DNA of 64,000 nucleotides from Camelimonas fluminis (GCF_014656355.1 NZ_BNCG01000001.1:166673-230672), one strand, 5' to 3'; positions 25,321 to 37,653 are shown, counted from the stretch's first letter. Notes: generated by a model from the sequence alone, not told the origin. Numbers and translations: made by a program.

Positions 25321-26270
25321 TGATTGCCCAGGGAACACGAGAAGAGACGCGCGACGTGGTTCGCCAGGGGTTCCGTCCGAGCCGCGACAGCCTCCGCGTC
25401 CCGCGCGCCTCATTCGAGTTCTTTCCGCCGAAAACGCCGGCCATGGAGGAGCAGCTGTGGAGCGCCATCCGGCGGCTGGAGCCGATGCAGCCGCATTTCG
25501 TTTCCGTCACCTATGGCGCCGGCGGCTCCACCCGTGAGCGCACCCACGCCACGGTGAAGCGCATCGTCGATGAAACGGCGCTGACGCCGGCCGCGCATCT
25601 CACCTGCGTCGCGGCCTCGCGCGATGAGGTGGATGAGGTGATCCGCGGCTATCACGCCGCCGGCGTGCGCCACATCGTGGCGCTGCGCGGCGACGCCATC
25701 GAGGGGCCTGGTCACGCCTTCCACGCCCATCCGCAGGGATATCAGTCTTCAGCAGATCTGGTGGCTGGCATCCGCGCCATCGGCGACTTTGAGGTGTCGG
25801 TGTCGGCCTATCCGGAAAAGCATCCGGAAAGCCCTGATCTCGACGCTGACATCGACATGCTGAAGCGCAAGATCGACGCGGGCGCCACGCGGGCCATCAC
25901 CCAGTTCTTCTTCGATAACGACGTCTACTTCCGCTTCCTCGACCGGGCGCGGGCGCGCGGCGTCGATATTCCGATCGTGCCCGGGCTGCTGCCGGTGCAG
26001 AACTTCACCCAGGCGGCCAGCTTCGCCGCCCGCACCGGCGCCAGCGTGCCGGGCTGGCTGGCGCAGCGCTTCGAGGGACTGGACGATGACCCGGAAACCC
26101 GGCGGCTGATCGCCTCCGCCGTGGTGAGCGAGCAGGCGGCGGAGCTGATTGATCGCGGCGTCGCCGATCTCCATTTCTACACCATGAACCGGGCCGACCT
26201 GGTTTATGCGGTTTGCCATCTGCTGGGCTTGCGCCCGGCCGCCGGAGCACCCGGCCAGCAGGCGGACTGA
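25317..26270 (+). CDS. metF: 5,10-methylenetetrahydrofolate reductase
   Basis: FAD-dependent TIM-barrel enzyme (317 residues) that makes 5-methyltetrahydrofolate for MetH. Family blocks: SFEFFPPKTPAMEEQLW (with the catalytic Glu region), FVSVTYGAGGSTRERT, VALRGDA, VSAYPEKHPES, ITQFFFDNDVYFRFLDRAR and HFYTMNR. The ATG overlaps the upstream TGA (ATGA), with CAGGGG just before; a second ATG follows directly at 25320. The N-terminal ~25 residues are a variable lead-in. It is the middle gene of the regulator-metF-metH operon. Confidence 0.95.
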   Translation: MMIAQGTREETRDVVRQGFRPSRDSLRVPRASFEFFPPKTPAMEEQLWSAIRRLEPMQPHFVSVTYGAGGSTRERTHATVKRIVDETALTPAAHLTCVAASRDEVDEVIRGYHAAGVRHIVALRGDAIEGPGHAFHAHPQGYQSSADLVAGIRAIGDFEVSVSAYPEKHPESPDLDADIDMLKRKIDAGATRAITQFFFDNDVYFRFLDRARARGVDIPIVPGLLPVQNFTQAASFAARTGASVPGWLAQRFEGLDDDPETRRLIASAVVSEQAAELIDRGVADLHFYTMNRADLVYAVCHLLGLRPAAGAPGQQAD

Positions 26271-26320
26271 CGCCAGCCCTGTCCCCGGGCGACCGGCCGG
26301 CTGCCGGGGGCGATTGATGC

Positions 26321-26425
26321 CAGGGCGAAACCGGTTCATGCTGAACCGGAGTGTCGCCCTATCTATTTGAGTAAATGCACTTTTTCACGCCGGGCGATGT
26401 TCGCCTCGCTGGAAAGGTGCGCCAG
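26321..26425 (+). repeat. Mosaic intergenic repeat family I, copy D
   Basis: Hairpin AGGGCGA-AA-CCGGTTCA-TGC-TGAACCGG-AGTG-TCGCCCT (26322-26360), then ATCTATTTGAGTAAATGCAC, TTTTTCACGC and TTCGCCTCGCTGGAAAGG ending GCCAGC. It fills the gap between metF and metH and would be transcribed within the operon. Confidence 0.75.
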
Positions 26426-26509
26426 CCCGACGGCGCGGCCGGCCTCCGGCAGCCTGCCGGTGTTTGCCCGTTGCTCCAGCCGGCGCTTTTCGCGCAACCG
26501 GATCAAGCC

Positions 26510-30283
<3,774 letters not shown>

Positions 30284-30354
30284 ACAGCTTCCGGCCAGAC
30301 ACATCTTCGGGTCGCCGCGCATCCGCCAGGCGGACGCCCGCGGTCCATGAATCG

Positions 30355-30390
30355 AAACGCCGCCCTCAAGCAACACGCGGGCGGCGTTTT
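30355..30390. terminator. Bidirectional terminator between metH and rlpA-like gene
   Basis: AAACGCCGCCC (30355-30365) and GGGCGGCGTTT (30379-30389) form an 11-bp stem with a 13-base loop. On the plus strand it ends in TTTT after metH. On the minus strand it serves the convergent gene ending at 30443. Confidence 0.8.
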
Positions 30391-30442
30391 CGCGTCTGGA
30401 TTCCGTGTGCGCCGGAGGGGCGCGGGGAACAAAATCCGGATG

Positions 30443-30859
30443 TTAACGGTTGGATGTCTGGGCTTCGTTGGCGGCGGTGCGGACCACCGGCGTCACCACG
30501 ACAGGCGCGACGCCGCCCATTCCGAGGGCGCGGGCCGCAGCGGCGGACAGATCAATCACCCGGCCGCGCTTGAAGGGGCCGCGGTCATTGATGCGGACCA
30601 CGATGGAACGGCCGGAACGCTTGTCGGTGACGCGAACCATGGAGCCGAAGGGAAGGGTGCGATGCGCGGCGGTGAGGGCCTTGCCCGTGAAACGCTCGCC
30701 GCTGGCGGTCTTGCGACCGTAGAAGCCGGGTCCATACCAGCTGGCGACGCCATGCTGGCCGGATTGGCTGGATGAAGGTGTATCTGCGAATGCTGCTGAT
30801 GTGGTGAAAGCTGCGAACCCGACCAGGGTGGCGGCAAATACTTGTTTCCTGGATAGCAA
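30443..30859 (-). CDS. RlpA-like septal ring/peptidoglycan protein
   Basis: A 138-residue exported protein with a double-psi beta-barrel. [37 protein letters not shown] and [19 protein letters not shown] are the RlpA blocks, including the H and D residues used by lytic members. The proposed start is TTG at 30859: AAAGGACGG lies 7 bases upstream, and it gives a clean signal peptide ([18 protein letters not shown] then TTSAAFA). An ATG at 30964 in the same frame would add 35 unlikely residues. No SPOR domain is present, so this is a short RlpA. It acts in the periplasm on peptidoglycan or as a septal factor. Confidence 0.82.
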   Translation of the reverse strand: MLSRKQVFAATLVGFAAFTTSAAFADTPSSSQSGQHGVASWYGPGFYGRKTASGERFTGKALTAAHRTLPFGSMVRVTDKRSGRSIVVRINDRGPFKRGRVIDLSAAAARALGMGGVAPVVVTPVVRTAANEAQTSNR

Positions 30860-31094
30860 CGATCCGTCCTTTGTTGTTGCGGATCGCGCCAGAAAATGGC
30901 GGGTCGTGACCACAATGTGGCGCACGGTTTCACCTGCAACGGTGAAGCTGTGGCATGAATGCACATTGCTTGACTATATTCCTCCAGGCGCGGGTTCGGC
31001 TGTGCTGGAGGGGGTATTTCATGTGAGCGCATGAATACTTGATAATGCAATATTGGTCGGCTGCGGCCCGCATCTCCCATGATCTGGGGACGTT

Positions 31095-31205
31095 ATGGGC
31101 AAGCAACGCGCAGCAATCCGGCGCGCCGCCAAAATGCGCTGTGGATACCGGAGTCGTGCGACAATCCGTCGTCGTGAAAAATACAAACGATTCATACGCG
31201 GGTAA
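31095..31205 (+). CDS. Possible small highly basic peptide
   Basis: A 36-codon frame from ATG at 31095 to TAA, encoding MGKQRAAIRRAAKMRCGYRS and a further 16 residues; 15 of 36 residues are Lys or Arg and only one is acidic. GGGGAC lies about 5 bases upstream. No family is recognised. It lies in the 600-base gap between the rlpA-like gene and thiE, on the opposite strand to both. It may be a chance frame; ribosome profiling or conservation would decide. Confidence 0.25.
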   Translation: MGKQRAAIRRAAKMRCGYRSRATIRRREKYKRFIRG

Positions 31206-31464
31206 TGATTTGCCGATTTGGCTCCCCGGCTCCCCGGACCTCCAGGGGCGGAATGTGCTCCGACCGAATCGGGTTCGCTCCTGCGCCCCTGCGTCTGGAC
31301 ACACGTCCGCTGAATGGACGCGTCCCGCGCGTCAGCCGCCGCCCTGGAAAACGCTCAGGGCCGGCAAACGTTGCCGATGTCCAGGATCAGAATGCCGGCC
31401 CATGCGCCGCGGAGAGCCAGCCGCAGCCCGGCTGGTCCGTTTCGTCCAGTGCGGGGCGGACGCG
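31206..31464. other. Region downstream of thiE
   Basis: Nothing recognisable in these 259 bases: no hairpin with a T-tract and no supported gene. Confidence 0.3.
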
Positions 31465-32076
31465 TCAGGCGCCGTGACCGGCAAACGCCAGCCAGGCGGC
31501 GACGCGCGCTTCCGGATCGGCGTTCATGGTGACGTCGCTGACCACGGCGATGGAGTCGGCGCCGGCGGCGAAAACGTCCGGGGCGCGCTCCAGGGTGACG
31601 CCGCCGATGGCGATCAGCGGCGTCGCGCCAAGCCTGCGTTTCCACTCGCTGATCCGCTCCAGCCCCTGTGGTGCAAAGCGCATGACTTTCAGGGTGGTGG
31701 GCCAGATCGGGCCGAGCGCCACATAGTCGGGCCTTGCCGCGAGCGCCGTCTCCAGCTCCGCTTCGTCATGGGTGGAGACGCCCAGCGTCAGCCCGGCGTT
31801 GCGAATGGCGGTGAGGTCGGCCTCGGCCAGGTCTTCCTGGCCCAGGTGCAAATGGCCGGCGCCGGCGTCGATGGCCGCCTGCCAGTAGTCGTTGACGATC
31901 AGCTGCACGTCGGCGGGCAGGGTGATCGCCAGCGCGGCGCGGATCATCGCCACCGCGTCGGCGTGATCCAGCTCCTTGGCGCGGAGCTGCACCGTGCGCA
32001 CGCCGCAGCGCACGAGGCGATCGACCCAGGCGACGCTGTCGACGATGGGATAAAAACGGTCAGGAGTTTGCAGCAT
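31465..32076 (-). CDS. thiE: Thiamine phosphate synthase
   Basis: Joins the thiazole and pyrimidine moieties to thiamine phosphate. The 203-residue TIM barrel carries [50 protein letters not shown] and [20 protein letters not shown], all ThiE blocks. The ATG overlaps the end of thiG by 17 bases. It is the last gene of the thi operon. No thiC or thiD is in the window, so the pyrimidine branch lies elsewhere. Confidence 0.93.
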   Translation of the reverse strand: MLQTPDRFYPIVDSVAWVDRLVRCGVRTVQLRAKELDHADAVAMIRAALAITLPADVQLIVNDYWQAAIDAGAGHLHLGQEDLAEADLTAIRNAGLTLGVSTHDEAELETALAARPDYVALGPIWPTTLKVMRFAPQGLERISEWKRRLGATPLIAIGGVTLERAPDVFAAGADSIAVVSDVTMNADPEARVAAWLAFAGHGA

Positions 32077-32854
32077 GCCAGAACGGCGTCCCTGGAACAG
32101 GCGTTGACGGAGAGGCGAAATCGCGCGGGGGCATCAGGCCGGCTTCCCACGCGGCGCGGCCGGCCTCCACCGCCTGGCCGAAGGCGCGGGCCATGGCCAC
32201 CGGGTCGCCGGCCTTCGCCACCGCCGTGTTGAGCAGCACCGCGTCATAACCCAGCTCCATGGCGTGGGCGGCGTGTGAGGGCGCGCCGAGGCCGGCGTCG
32301 ACCACCAGGGCGATATCCGGAAAACGGTTGCGCAGCAGGGTCAGCGGGCCCGGGTTGACGATGCCTTTGGCGCTGCCGATAGGCGCGGCCCAGGGCATCA
32401 CCACCTGGCAGCCGGCGTCGACCAGCCGGGTCGCAACGGTCAGGTCCTCGGTGCAATAGGGAAACACCTGGAAACCGTCGCGGATCAGGATGTCGGCGGC
32501 CTCGACCAGCGCCACCACGTCCGGTTGCAGGGTGTCGTCGTCGCCGACAACCTCCAGCTTGATCCAGGGAGTTCCGAACAGTTCGCGGGCGAGCCGGGCG
32601 GTGGTGACCGCCTCGCGCACCGTGCGACAGCCGGCGGTGTTGGGCAGGATTTTCAGCCCCAGCTCGCGGATCAGCGCCCAGAAACTGTCGCCGGTGGCTC
32701 CGCCCGCCGTCTCGCGCCGCACCGACACGGTGAGGATGCCGGCGCCCGAGGCGCGCACCGCCGCCTGCATGACGGCGGGGGAGGGATACAGCGCCGTGCC
32801 GATCATCAGTCGGGAGGCGATGTCCTCGCCATACAGTTTCAGCATGCTGGTCAT
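32060..32854 (-). CDS. thiG: Thiazole synthase
   Basis: Forms the thiazole phosphate ring from deoxyxylulose phosphate, dehydroglycine and ThiS-thiocarboxylate. The 264-residue barrel has the Schiff-base lysine in [10 protein letters not shown], plus [40 protein letters not shown] and [11 protein letters not shown]. Its ATG overlaps the thiS stop (ATGA). Dehydroglycine would come from the adjacent ThiO. The C-terminal ~20 residues are Pro/Ser-rich. Confidence 0.96.
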   Translation of the reverse strand: MTSMLKLYGEDIASRLMIGTALYPSPAVMQAAVRASGAGILTVSVRRETAGGATGDSFWALIRELGLKILPNTAGCRTVREAVTTARLARELFGTPWIKLEVVGDDDTLQPDVVALVEAADILIRDGFQVFPYCTEDLTVATRLVDAGCQVVMPWAAPIGSAKGIVNPGPLTLLRNRFPDIALVVDAGLGAPSHAAHAMELGYDAVLLNTAVAKAGDPVAMARAFGQAVEAGRAAWEAGLMPPRDFASPSTPVPGTPFWHAANS

Positions 32855-33081
32855 CCACCCTGTCGCGGCGAGACGATTTCGATGTCGTCGCCGTCGCGCA
32901 GCAAATCCTCACCCCACCGTCCGCGCGAAACCACCGACTGGTTGACGGCGACGGCGATGAATTCGCCGTCATAGCCCAGGGCCTCGAGCAGCGCCCGCAC
33001 GCTGGCGGCGGCCACCTGCTGGCCTTCGCCATTGACGGTGAGCCTGAGGACGGGCGCGTCGGTCATCAGGTTGTCGTTCAT
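32851..33081 (-). CDS. thiS: Sulfur carrier protein ThiS
   Basis: A 76-residue ubiquitin-like protein ending in the essential Gly-Gly (VSPRQGG). The C-terminus becomes a thiocarboxylate and donates sulfur for thiazole formation. [20 protein letters not shown] and [18 protein letters not shown] are typical. The start is either ATG at 33081, overlapping the thiO stop by 4 bases, or ATG at 33066. No thiF is in the operon, so adenylation must use an enzyme encoded elsewhere. Confidence 0.93.
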   Translation of the reverse strand: MNDNLMTDAPVLRLTVNGEGQQVAAASVRALLEALGYDGEFIAVAVNQSVVSRGRWGEDLLRDGDDIEIVSPRQGG

Positions 33082-34148
33082 GGCGTCGCCTCCTCAAGCG
33101 CCGGGGCCGCGGTCGCGCGGCCCGCCATATGAAACAGTTCGTCATCCCGCACGCCGTCGACGATCCAGCGGGTCACAGCTTCAGCGATGGCCGGGGCCAT
33201 CAGGAAGCCGTGCCGGTAGAGGCCGTTGACGCGGGCGATGCGGCCGGCGACGGTGACGCGCGGCGCATGGTCCGGAAACGCCGGCCGGAGTCCCGCGCCC
33301 ATTTCGACGATGCGCGCCTCGCCGAAGGCCGGATGGATGGCGAAGGCGGCGCTCATCAATTCGAGCGCCGAGCGGACGGAGATGCGGTCATCCTCGCTCT
33401 CGATGGTGGAGGCGCCGATGACGAATCGGTTGTTGGGGCGCGGGATCACATAGAGCGGCCAGCGCGGATGCAGCAGGCGCACCGGGCGGGTGAGGCTGAT
33501 TTCCGGCGTCTCGATGGTGACCACCTCGCCCTTGACGCCGCGCAGGGCGGGCAGGGCGTCGCGCGCCGCCATGCCCCGGCAATCGATCACCAGGCCGTCC
33601 AGGCTGTCCGGGTCGACCGGCGCGCCGAGGCGCAGGCTGACGCCCAGCGCCCGCAGCCGCTCGTGGATCGCCGGCACCACCCGGCGCGGCTCCACATGCC
33701 CTTCCGCAGGGAAGAACAGACCATCGCGAAACCGGCCTTCCAGCGCCGGCTCCAGCGCGGCGATCTCCGCAGCGTCAACCCGCTCGTGACCGGGGGTGAT
33801 GCGGGCGAAGCGCTCGAAATCGGCGCGGTCGCGCGGGTGGGCGACAATCAGCGAGCCGTGGAACGCCGCATCGGGAAACGCCGCGCGCCACAGGGCGAGG
33901 GAGCGGTGGCCAAGGCGCATCACCAGCGGCTCGGAAACCTCGGCCTCGCAATCGGGCGCCAGCATGCCGCCAGCCCAGTAGCTGGTGGCGCCGGCCAGAT
34001 CGCCGGCCCCCTGATCATACAGGGCGACGGCGCAGCCCGCCTGCGCCAGCGCCAGCGCGCACCAGCTTCCGGCGACGCCGGCGCCGACCACCGAGACGGT
34101 GGGCGCATCACGGAGCGTGTCTGGAAGGTGGGTGTTCGCTGTGGTCAT
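33078..34148 (-). CDS. thiO: Glycine oxidase ThiO
   Basis: FAD-dependent amine oxidase (356 residues) producing dehydroglycine for ThiG using oxygen. The Rossmann motif is VSVVGAGVAGSWCALALAQA near residue 18. SYWAGGMLAPDCEAE and the C-terminal GLRPAFPDHAP and NGLYRHGFLMAPA are ThiO blocks. GGAGGG lies 7 bases before the ATG. It is the first gene after the TPP riboswitch and a long hairpin, so its translation and transcription are probably repressed by thiamine pyrophosphate. Confidence 0.93.
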   Translation of the reverse strand: MTTANTHLPDTLRDAPTVSVVGAGVAGSWCALALAQAGCAVALYDQGAGDLAGATSYWAGGMLAPDCEAEVSEPLVMRLGHRSLALWRAAFPDAAFHGSLIVAHPRDRADFERFARITPGHERVDAAEIAALEPALEGRFRDGLFFPAEGHVEPRRVVPAIHERLRALGVSLRLGAPVDPDSLDGLVIDCRGMAARDALPALRGVKGEVVTIETPEISLTRPVRLLHPRWPLYVIPRPNNRFVIGASTIESEDDRISVRSALELMSAAFAIHPAFGEARIVEMGAGLRPAFPDHAPRVTVAGRIARVNGLYRHGFLMAPAIAEAVTRWIVDGVRDDELFHMAGRATAAPALEEATP

Positions 34149-34166
34149 GCCGTCCCTCCGCCGATG

Positions 34167-34209
34167 CGGGACATTCCTGGACGCCGGGAAAGCGTCCAGG
34201 AATGTCCCG
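34167..34209 (-). promoter_or_regulatory. 18-bp hairpin between TPP aptamer and thiO
   Basis: The two arms 34167-34184 and 34192-34209 are perfectly complementary over 18 bases around a 7-base loop. The hairpin ends 7 bases before the GGAGGG of thiO. No U-tract follows, so it may act as a translation-control expression platform rather than an intrinsic terminator; alternative pairing with the aptamer is not shown. Confidence 0.65.
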
Positions 34210-34250
34210 TGCCTTGAGTCGGCGCCGGATCAGCCCGGAAAGCGGTCTCC

Positions 34251-34340
34251 ACTCTCCGGCCCGGCGCCAGCCGGATCAGGTTCAAAGGATTTGGCGTCGC
34301 GCCATCTCAGCCCTGACCATCAGGCAGGGCACTCCCCGGA
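34251..34340 (-). ncRNA. TPP riboswitch (thi box)
   Basis: Read on the minus strand, the leader has GGGGAGTGCCC, then GGGCTGAGATGGCG, then CCTTTGAACCTGATCCGGCT and GGCGCCGGGCCGGAGAGT. CTGAGA and CTTTGAACCTGAT are the conserved pyrimidine- and pyrophosphate-sensing segments of the TPP aptamer. It precedes thiO-thiS-thiG-thiE, the expected target. Confidence 0.95.
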
Positions 34341-34345
34341 CTGTC

Positions 34346-34365
34346 GTGAGTTAGCGCTAACTCAC
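34346..34365. promoter_or_regulatory. Perfect 20-base palindrome upstream of the TPP riboswitch
   Basis: GTGAGTTAGCGCTAACTCAC is fully self-complementary. It sits 6 bases upstream of the aptamer and 48 bases after the stop of the amidase gene. It could be an operator overlapping the thi promoter or a terminator of the upstream gene, although no T-tract follows. Confidence 0.6.
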
Positions 34366-34412
34366 AAAATGTAGATACGCCCCGGCCGCCAGCTCCGCAA
34401 GGCGAGGGCCGG

Positions 34413-35183
34413 TCAGGCCACCAGCGGACCCTGCCGGCTGGCGATGAGGTCGCGCAGGGTGGTGATGGTGGATGCGTCTGCGACGCCGTCCACCAGCTCT
34501 GGCCGGAAATGCCGCTGGAAGGCGCGCACCGCCGCCTCGGTGCTGGCGTCATAGTCGCCGTTCATGTCAACGCCATAGCCGTAAAGCGCCAGCATTGCCT
34601 GCAGCGCCTCGACCGGCGGGCCGCTCTCGCCAGGGCTGAGGAAACGTCCGCCGCTGACCGGGGCCGGGCGGACCCAGTGGCCGACGCCAGCCTGGGCGAG
34701 GCGCTCCCACGGAAACAGCTCGCCGGGGTCTTCCTTGCGCAGGGGCGCCACGTCCGAGTGGGCCAGCACGTTCCCGGGCAGGATCGACCAGCGCTGGATG
34801 ATGTCCTGGGCAAGGCGCGTCACCGCGGCGATCTGCGCGTCCGGGTAGGGCGGCAGGCCGCCTGGATGGCCGGCGTTGGCGATCTCGACGCCGATGGAGG
34901 CGGAGTTCACGTCGGTCACGCCATTCCAGAAGCTGGCGCCGGCGTGCCAGGCCCGCCGCGCCTCAGGAACCATCTGGACCACATGGCCGTTTTCGAAAAC
35001 GAAATAATGCGCCGAGACTTCCGCCACCGGATTGCACAGCCGTTGCAGCGCCTCGCCGGCGTCCGGCATGCCGGTGTAGTGCAGGATCAGCAGGCGCGGC
35101 GCCTGGCCGCCCGTGCGTTCACCGTGGTTTGGCGAGGGAAACACCCTGGCGGCGACCGGGCTGTCAGGTTCCAGTCGGGACAT
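34413..35183 (-). CDS. N-acetylmuramoyl-L-alanine amidase (AmpD-like) with peptidoglycan-binding domain
   Basis: A 256-residue zinc amidase. The Amidase_2 domain (about 25-170) has zinc-ligand candidates in LILHYTGMP and AHSDVAPLRKEDPG, and SIGVEIANAG between them. A C-terminal PG_binding_1 domain (about 185-250) follows. The start at 35183 is supported by AGGAG 5 bases upstream. No signal peptide is then present, as in cytoplasmic AmpD, which recycles anhydro-muropeptides. Reading on to a TTG at 35243 would add a hydrophobic stretch encoded by 15-base repeats, which is judged less likely. Confidence 0.88.
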   Translation of the reverse strand: MSRLEPDSPVAARVFPSPNHGERTGGQAPRLLILHYTGMPDAGEALQRLCNPVAEVSAHYFVFENGHVVQMVPEARRAWHAGASFWNGVTDVNSASIGVEIANAGHPGGLPPYPDAQIAAVTRLAQDIIQRWSILPGNVLAHSDVAPLRKEDPGELFPWERLAQAGVGHWVRPAPVSGGRFLSPGESGPPVEALQAMLALYGYGVDMNGDYDASTEAAVRAFQRHFRPELVDGVADASTITTLRDLIASRQGPLVA

Positions 35184-35191
35184 GAACACTC

Positions 35192-35236
35192 CTGCAAACA
35201 AGGCCTCTGCAAACAAGGCTGCTGCAAACAAGACCC
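35192..35236. repeat. Three 15-base tandem repeats next to the amidase start
   Basis: Units CTGCAAACAAGGCCT, CTGCAAACAAGGCTG and CTGCAAACAAGACCC follow each other directly. On the minus strand the last unit runs into the AGGAG of the amidase gene. The period is a multiple of three and keeps the open frame intact. Confidence 0.85.
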
Positions 35237-35341
35237 CTGCCAATCCGCCGTGCGCGGCGAGCCGCGGCGCGACCGGCGGCCCGCAGAGGTTGCGCCTGTT
35301 TCACCTGAACGCCGGCAAAGCTCAACCCGTTGCCGGCGATG

Positions 35342-36145
35342 TCAGGCGGCGTCAGCGCTTTTGCCGCCGCGCAGGGCGCGGATGCGGGCGAAGGCGTCAT
35401 TGATGGCGGCGGCGCGGTCGTTGGCGACGACGATCGCCTCCTGCGGCATGCCGGCGGCGATCAGCCGGTCCGGGTGATGCTCGGCGATCTGCCGGCGGTA
35501 GCACTGCAGCAGTTCCGCGTCGCTCATGTCGCGGCGGGCGCCGAGGATGCGCCAGGGATCGTCCGGCATGGCCATGTGATTGGCCTGGATGGCGACGAAC
35601 TCGTCGTGGCTGAAGCCGAAAATGCGCCCCACTTCCTCCAGAAACGCCAGTTCCGCTTCATGGATGGCGTGGTCGGCGCGGGCAATCTCGAACAGCGCGT
35701 CCAGCACGCTTTCCAGCAACGGCCGGTTGTCGGCGAAATGGTCGGCGAGCTGGCGGGCGTAAGCGTCGAAACCGTGGATGGTCTGGCGGGCGAGATTGAA
35801 CAGGCGCTCGACGCGCGGCAGATCCTCCGCCGGCACGTCGATGATGCGGCGGAAGGCGGCGATTTCGTTGTGGGTAACCACCCCGTCGACCCGCGCCATC
35901 TTCGCGCACAGGGCGACGAGGCCGGTGGCGTAAACCACCTCCGGCGGCGGCGGCCCGAAAATTCCGCCCGGTGCGAACAGCCCGGTGCTCTCCAGAAACC
36001 GTCCGGTGGCGGCCCAGGCCTGGGCGCCGGGGCTGTCGCTCCGGTCGAGCAGCACGTGGCCCGTGGCGGCGCCAACCAGCGCCCCAAGCGGTCCGCCGAG
36101 CACCGCGCCAAGCCCCAGGCCGCCCAATTTGCCCCAGACGCTCAT
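35342..36145 (-). CDS. DjlA-like protein (TerB domain plus J domain)
   Basis: A 267-residue protein with a glycine-rich N-terminal segment (SVWGKLGGLGLGAVLGGPLG) that may insert in the membrane, a TerB-like helical domain (about 65-190; VALCAKMARVDGVVTHNEIAAFRR, EIARADHAIHEAELAFLEEV) and a C-terminal J domain (DPWRILGARRDMSDAELLQC then YRRQIAEHHPDRL). HPD is the DnaK-stimulating motif. DjlA-like proteins are membrane-linked co-chaperones. The start at 36145 has GGGAG 7 bases upstream. It lies 158 bases upstream of the amidase on the same strand. Confidence 0.88.
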   Translation of the reverse strand: MSVWGKLGGLGLGAVLGGPLGALVGAATGHVLLDRSDSPGAQAWAATGRFLESTGLFAPGGIFGPPPPEVVYATGLVALCAKMARVDGVVTHNEIAAFRRIIDVPAEDLPRVERLFNLARQTIHGFDAYARQLADHFADNRPLLESVLDALFEIARADHAIHEAELAFLEEVGRIFGFSHDEFVAIQANHMAMPDDPWRILGARRDMSDAELLQCYRRQIAEHHPDRLIAAGMPQEAIVVANDRAAAINDAFARIRALRGGKSADAA

Positions 36146-36261
36146 CGGCCGCTCCCGCAGCCGGATGCGTCCGTCCGGTCGCCGGGAAACCGGGACGGGC
36201 AGGAGGCGCTGGGGCATGAGGCGGAAGGGCGCGAAAGGGAATCAGGCGTCATCGAACGCGC

Positions 36262-36302
36262 ATCGGAACATCAGAACGCGTATTTTTCGAGGCGCCTCAG
36301 GC
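36262..36302 (+). repeat. Fragment resembling repeat family I
   Basis: ATCAGAACGCGTATTTTTCG then AGGCGCCTCAGG resembles the tail of family I copies such as CCTCGAAAACGCCTCAGG at 54321. It is short and diverged. Confidence 0.35.
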
Positions 36303-36467
36303 AGGTTTCGCGCAAAAAAAAAGCGACGCCGTCACCGCCGTCGCCACCCGTCGTCAGCGAGAGCAAAACCCGCCATTGCGGCGGCGTCTTGCCCTGACTG
36401 TCCGTTGCCCTGCGTTCTTCCAGCGCGTGGCAGGCCGGGCCACGCCAAAAAACGCTTCAGGCGAGGT

Positions 36468-36722
36468 TCAGTAGCATTCCTGGTAGCGGCGGCCGCCGTA
36501 GTAGTAGCTGCGGCAATTGGCCGTTCCGGCGCCGACAATCGCGCCCGCGCCCGCGCCCAGGGCCGCGCCGGCAAGAGCGCCGCCGCCCGTTCCCGTGGCC
36601 GCGCCGCCGACCGCAGCGCCGGCGAGGCCGCCAATGGCGGCGCCGCCCACAGCGCGCTCGCCGGGGGTTTGGCAAGCAGCCAGTCCAACCGTCACCAGTC
36701 CGATAGCCAGCAGTTTTTTCAT
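36468..36722 (-). CDS. Small glycine-zipper lipoprotein
   Basis: An 84-residue protein with a lipoprotein signal (MKKLLAIGLVTVGLAAC, lipobox LAAC with C17) followed by glycine-zipper repeats (AVGGAAIGGLAGAAVGGAAT) that form membrane-associated helices, and a Tyr-rich C-terminus ending YYYGGRRYQECY. Two cysteines near the end could form a disulfide. GAGAGGA lies 4 bases before the ATG. Such proteins are common outer-membrane or periplasmic 17-kDa-like antigens of unknown role. Wide gaps on both sides suggest a single-gene unit. Confidence 0.8.
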   Translation of the reverse strand: MKKLLAIGLVTVGLAACQTPGERAVGGAAIGGLAGAAVGGAATGTGGGALAGAALGAGAGAIVGAGTANCRSYYYGGRRYQECY

Positions 36723-37519
36723 GGATCCTCTCCCTCGGAGTTGCAGCATGACCTGTGCCGGGAATGCGCCCCGAAACGGTTTGGTTCCCGGCAATGCGCC
36801 GGGAATGGGGCGGGCGGGCGGGGCCGCCGGCCAGAGCCCGGACGCTCACCAGGCTGACGGTGAAGCGTGGCGCAGGAATGGCGAAATTGTCCCGGTCAAC
36901 ACCCGGGTTCAGACGGGAAAAATTCGGGCCGCTATCCCAGGTGAGACAAGGGTTTTCACCGCGAGTTTCATGGCTCAAAATCCAGGGTTGATCGCGAAAT
37001 CGTTGAAAAAATGCCTGTTTGCTGCAACAGTGCGGAAATTGATAACCTTAAAACGCTGCGGCGATTGCATCAGTCCTTGCCTGATCCCTGCCGCATTTTG
37101 AGGAAAATTTGCGCCGTCATCTCTCGCGGGGCGAAGCCGCGTCGGCAGGGGTGATGCGTGACAATGAATGGGTGGAGCGGGCGCCGGCTGGATCGATCAC
37201 AGCGTTGATCCCCGCCGCTCGGGGGCGCCCACGCCTGGTGGCGGAGCCTGCTCCGCCAGGGTGTTGCGAAAACGGAATTCGCTGCGCCTGGAAGCAGGTT
37301 CAGGGCCGGATTCCGGATAGCTGCGACCGCGCCGCCCGTTTGCCGGGCCTGGCGCGGTTTGCGGATATCGGGTCGCCGGATGGGGCGTCGCGAGACGCCA
37401 TTCCAGCGCCGGGAGTCCCCGGGCGTTTTTGGGCGGAGCGGACGCCGCTTTGCGTTGAGAACGCGCGTAAACCCAAAAGGATAGTGCAAAATCCGCTCAA
37501 GACTTGAGGGGACTTTGCC
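36723..37519. other. Long gap before the lytic transglycosylase
   Basis: About 800 bases without a supported gene; open frames here have atypical composition. TGGCGGAGC-CT-GCTCCGCCA (37239-37258) is a perfect 9-bp hairpin. The segment near 36960-37110 is relatively AT-rich and may hold promoters. Confidence 0.4.
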
Positions 37520-37592
37520 CTAGAACATTTTCAAGGGAAGTGGACCCACTTTTCGTGGAGAAAATGTTTCAAACCAAAGAGATAGAGCGCTT
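37520..37592 (-). repeat. Mosaic intergenic repeat family I, copy E (reverse)
   Basis: On the minus strand: GCGCTCTATCTCTTTGGTTT, then GAAACATTTTCTCCACGAAA, AGTGGGTCCACTTCCCTTGA and AAATGTTCTAGGG. The CTCTTTG...CATTTTC order matches the other family I copies, while the AAGTGG/CCACTT part is shared with copies F and G. Confidence 0.7.
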
Positions 37593-37653
37593 CCGCCGAG
37601 CCTGGGTTCGGAGGGCGCGCTCCCGGTCCACCACCATCTGGGGGTAACGCGGT

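Noticed and set aside
26271-26509. Possible cobalamin riboswitch before metH
   Set aside because: No B12 box was found. The gap is explained by a family I repeat.
37109-37507. A 132-codon plus-strand frame in the gap before the SLT gene
   Set aside because: Composition is unlike neighbouring proteins, no domain is recognised and no ribosome binding site precedes it.
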